DNA from: Acanthochromis polyacanthus
Taxonomy: Eukaryota > Chordata > Actinopteri > Pomacentridae
NCBI RefSeq assembly: GCF_021347895.1
Contig: NC_067126.1
Location: 29,028,482-29,092,481 of the forward strand
Direction: 5' to 3'
Length of the DNA: 64,000 nucleotides
Part shown: in pieces, positions 60,691 through 64,000 of the stretch
Layout: every line of letters starts with the position of its first letter
Position numbering within the stretch: the stretch's first letter is position 1
Notes under the pieces: model-generated
Database searches by the model: none
What the model was told of the DNA's origin: nothing
What the model saw: the letters and a program-made list of their open reading frames with translations, nothing else
Translations under genes and position numbers: made by a program

Positions 60691-61331
60691 TTAAGGTGGT
60701 AGTCTACCCTAATTTTTTACACAACTTATTTTGTTATAATTTCTAAACAATGCAACCAATCAACACAAAACTTGGCACAAAGAAAGATAGATTTAGTAGA
60801 AGCATTTTACATTCATCTAAAGTCTGCCACATTTTATAGTTTCCATGGTAGCAACAGATTTGGCGAGATATTAAAAATCTTGTGGAACAAAGGAAAATAG
60901 CTATCAGCACCAAATTTAGTGTGCTGACTCCTTATGTTATTATGTATGTTTTAAGTAGACAATTTTTCCTATTTTTGTATCCTTGAATGATAACCATGAA
61001 GAGTCCTTTTTTTTCTATTTGAGCAGAAATATTAGATGAAGTAAAAATCTGTCTACTTAAAACATACAGAATAACATAAGGAGTCAGCACACCAAATTTG
61101 GTGTGGATAGCTATTTTCCTTCTGAAGATATTTGTTCCACAAGATTTTTAATATCTCGCCAAATCTGTTGCTACCATGAAAACTATAAAATGTGGCAGAC
61201 TTTAGCTAAATGTAAAATGCTTCTACTAAATCTATCTTTCTTTGTGCCAAGTTTTGTGTTGATTGGTTGCATTGTTTAGAAATTATAACAAAGTAAGTTG
61301 TTTTATAAATTAGGGTAGACTACCACCTTAA
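60691..61331. mobile_element. Foldback (palindromic) element flanked by TTAA
   Basis: Two arms of about 270 bp are inverted copies of each other: the left arm runs from about 60695 to 60960 and the right arm from 61051 to 61327, with a 90-bp centre. The outer ends read GGTGGTAGTCTACCCTAA and its complement. TTAA stands at both borders (60691-60694 and 61328-61331), as in piggyBac target duplications. It codes for nothing, and arms differ at scattered bases, so it is old. The piggyBac link is inference. Confidence 0.8.
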
Positions 61332-62366
61332 AAGGTTTTGAGTCTACAAATAATGGAATAATAATGGACGCAGGCCATTTGAAGTCCCTTTGCATGTCTG
61401 AATATCTATTTAAAAAGCACATACAGGAAAATGGAGGATGGTACAAGACATGAGAGCAGTGAATGATGCTGTACAGAAAACTACGCCTGGTGTTCCAAAC
61501 CCACATACATTATTAAATGAAGTGACCACAGATAAAAAGTGGTTTTCAGTTATAGATTTAAGTAATACTTTCTTCGCTACACTGCTACACCCTACCTCAC
61601 AAGACTGGTTCGGTTTGCCTTTAAAGGTGCCCAGTACACCTATATACGATTACCACAAGGCTTTACAGAAAGCCCCCATGTATACACTCAGGATCTCAAG
61701 TGCTCAATGGCAAAATTTCAGATTCCAGAACACAGCCAAATTTTGTTGTATGTTGATGACATTCTTGTGACTGCAGACACGCAAGAACACTGCAAGCAGA
61801 CAACGATGGCAGTGTTACGACACTTACATGGAACAGGTCATAAGGTTTCGCTAAACTAACTTCAGTTATGGGCTCCACAAGTAGTGTATCTAGGCCATAT
61901 GCTTTCAAAACATGGGAAAGCTCTACTTCCTGACAGAAAAACTGCAATCCAAAATGCTCCAAAGCCGCGAACAAAACAACAAATGATGTCATTTTTAGGA
62001 CTTTGTAATTTCTGCAGATCTATGTTCCAGATTATGCAGTGTTATCTCAGCCACTGCAAAATTTGATATATGGCAAGGACATGTCATTAACAGATGAAGT
62101 TACTTGGACTGAACATGCTGTGAAGGCTTTTAAAAATCTGAAATTAGCCCTGCAAACTGATGTTGTTTTGGCTCCACCTGACTATAACAAACCGTTTGAC
62201 CTGTTTGTTGACTGCTAGAACTAAACCACGACCTGATATTTTTGTTCTACCACAGCCTGGTTTTATTGATATTTTTGTGGACGGTTCCGCTTCGAACGAC
62301 GTTCGAGATAATCATTGTGAGGGCTGTGCAATAACAACAGCAACTACCGTCTTAAAAGCTAACTAA

Positions 62367-63150
62367 ACCTGCCGGCGTGTATTGAAAGCATTTTCTTAGT
62401 TTTATTTGGAGACCCATTTTGAAACTCCAAAACACTGTTCTATATGGATTAGGCTCAAATAAGATCCATTTCTCATAGTAGCATTTCTCTCAAAACACAA
62501 GAATCGTAGTGCAAGACAGCAATATTATTATTGAAATGAAGTATATACATCTGCTTTGTCAGAATCATTTTTCGGAGAGAGTAATTCACATTCATAGAAC
62601 ACAGTGTGCAAAACAATTCAGTTCTAGCCTTTTACACATGTATAATCAAACACCAAAAGCTGAACCAGTAAAAAAAAGTAAGAAAAGGAAACGCTTCTGC
62701 ACCAGAGAGGCTCTGATCTGTTCAAGCAATCAACAGTGAAACATACAATTGGCACATAACTGCACAGAATTACAAAAACAAAGAGACGGTTAGCGAAACG
62801 ACTAGACCTAGTAGCAAAAATTTCCTTTTCTTGCTTTTGATACTTTACCTTTTGATGCACTACATGGGTCAAAAGTGACCCAATCCAGTGGAAAATGGGT
62901 ATCCTGACCCCCGCTGTGCACCCAAGGGTTAAAGGAGTAACGTACAGATGTCCTGTCCTGTGATGCCAAAATATTTAACTGATGCTTAAAGTTGAAATCT
63001 GCTGAATATTAACACATTTTAAAGCAGTACATGCTTAGCTAATAGATAACCTGCCTCACATTTATCTACAAGTAATTGAAAACTGTAGAGACAAAAACCT
63101 TTAAGAGATGGTTGTCAGAGGCTACATTAGATCTGTTATTAGGAGGGTTT
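62367..63150. other. Unexplained sequence interrupting the retroviral RNase H
   Basis: Recognisable RNase H coding stops near 62366 and resumes at about 63190. The 0.8 kb between shows no pol similarity. Around 62865-62935 a GGGTCAAAAGTGACCC palindrome and AAGGGTTAA resemble parts of a fish DNA transposon, so it may be an insertion. Its ends were not found. Confidence 0.4.
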
Positions 63151-63463
63151 CACCATACTGCATTTTTCTTTTCTTTCTGCATTACAGTATTGCGGATGGT
63201 ATTATAATCCATGGGAACATTTTCGCACTGTGTGAGTGCAAAGCTCATCAAACGGATGACTCCACTATAACACTGAGTAACCTTGCCGACTCTGGTGCAA
63301 AACAAGCCTCATTCAGCACACAATGTTTTGAAAACGGTAGAATTAGAAATCTTGGCAGACGCATATCTGAGCAAACTTCTTGGCTCAAGCGCGGAGCAGT
63401 TCTCACAAACAACCTCTATCACATTGAAAATAAGCCCGTCCTTCCACGTTCTCTATTCCCCAC

Positions 63464-63771
63464 GGTAGTTGCTGGAGGTACGGACCCGTACTTTCCATTT
63501 GCCAATCAGATACGCGAGATCTGGTCACGTGACTCCCGGTAGACGCTGGAGGTACGGACCCGTAACATCGGTACTACAGGTACGGACACTAAACCTGACC
63601 CTAACACTAACCCTAACCTTAACCTTTGCTTACCTTTCAACAGTTTGCAGTGGTTAGGAGCTTCTTGACTCGCGAGACTCACGTACGGGTCCGTATCTGT
63701 CTGGCAAATGGAAAGTGCCGTATCCGTAGCCCACAGGCTACGGGTACGGGTCCATATCTGTAGACACTACC
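63464..63771. mobile_element. Small foldback transposon with 9-bp target duplication
   Basis: A 308-bp element inside the retroviral pol. It begins GGTAGTTGCTGG and ends GACACTACC, and GGTACGGACCCGTAC and TTTCCATTTGCCA of the left arm recur inverted in the right arm. The 9-bp ATTCCCCAC is repeated exactly at both borders (63455-63463, 63772-63780). It carries a degenerate telomere-like run (CCCTAACACTAACCCTAACC, near 63600). No ORF. A 9-bp duplication suits Mutator-like elements, which is inference. Confidence 0.85.
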
Positions 63772-64000
63772 ATTCCCCACAGCTGCCCTTGTGAGCCATG
63801 GTTTGACACATGTCTCAACAGGAGGGATGGTACACATGATACAGAGACAGTTCTTCGCTGAAAATTTTTCTGACTTTGCCAAGGAATACTGTACACAATC
63901 CATATGGACTTTATTGAACTAACAGCATCAAAAGGACTAATATATTGTTTAGTGGTTATAGATGCGTTTTCAAAATTGGTTGAAATATACCCAACCAAAG

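Larger units (their letters stand above)
61420..64000 (+). pseudogene. Endogenous retrovirus pol gene, decayed, runs off the right edge
   Basis: Successive parts of a retroviral pol are seen on the plus strand, split by frameshifts, stops and insertions. Reverse transcriptase lies at about 61425-62060, with the VQDMRAVN stretch, an LPQGF block and the catalytic YVDD box (61749-61760). An RNase H start lies at about 62274-62291 (FVDGSA) and its end near 63280-63310 (LADSGAKQ). The integrase zinc-binding region is around 63785-63880 and the catalytic core begins at about 63901. The VQD-RAVN and LPQGF types suggest a gamma- or epsilon-like (class I) retrovirus. No gag, protease, LTR or env is in view. 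The copy cannot be functional as it stands. Confidence 0.8.

Overview
The window looks like nuclear DNA of a teleost fish, probably a percomorph. The genes are split by large introns. The repeats are of kinds typical of fish genomes: an RTE-type LINE, tRNA-derived SINEs with L2-like tails, Tc1/mariner and hAT remnants, and an endogenous retrovirus. Species cannot be fixed from the sequence alone. Exon boundaries below were read by hand from splice sites, reading phase and family resemblance.

Layout. Positions 1-2220 hold a 3'-truncated, internally deleted RTE LINE (minus strand) whose reverse transcriptase is split by a SINE. At 2712-2886 is a first coding exon of a fish C2H2 zinc-finger gene (minus) with a CRE/ETS/NRF1-like promoter beside it, but no zinc-finger exon follows inside the window. 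Positions 3230-4060 hold interspersed repeats and a small Tc1-like element. Positions 5234-9799 (minus) encode cflar (c-FLIP): two death-effector domains, a linker, and a caspase-like domain that lacks the catalytic His and Cys. About 1 kb beyond its start, a GC-rich region near 10.9-11.15 kb begins hycc2 (fam126b, hyccin 2) on the plus strand. This gene spans about 48 kb: a non-coding exon 1, a likely second non-coding exon at 27.6 kb, coding exons from 32557 to 55284, and a 3'UTR of about 3.8 kb ending near 59.1 kb. From 60.7 kb to the right edge lie a large foldback element and a decayed endogenous retrovirus pol gene, itself invaded by a small transposon with a 9-bp target duplication.

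The two genes do unrelated jobs. CFLAR modulates caspase-8 activation at death receptors. Hyccin 2 is a subunit of the PI4KA-TTC7 complex that makes PI4P at the plasma membrane. Their head-to-head neighbourhood matches the CFLAR-FAM126B neighbourhood of human 2q33, although NDUFB3, which sits between them in human, is not visible here.

The most interesting points are a 198-bp phase-neutral hycc2 exon coding for 11 consecutive histidines, a RecQ-helicase-like N-terminal ORF with its own promoter-like upstream inside hycc2 intron 1, a duplicated splice-acceptor/microexon in the cflar linker, and several non-autonomous transposons whose exact ends and target duplications can be read.
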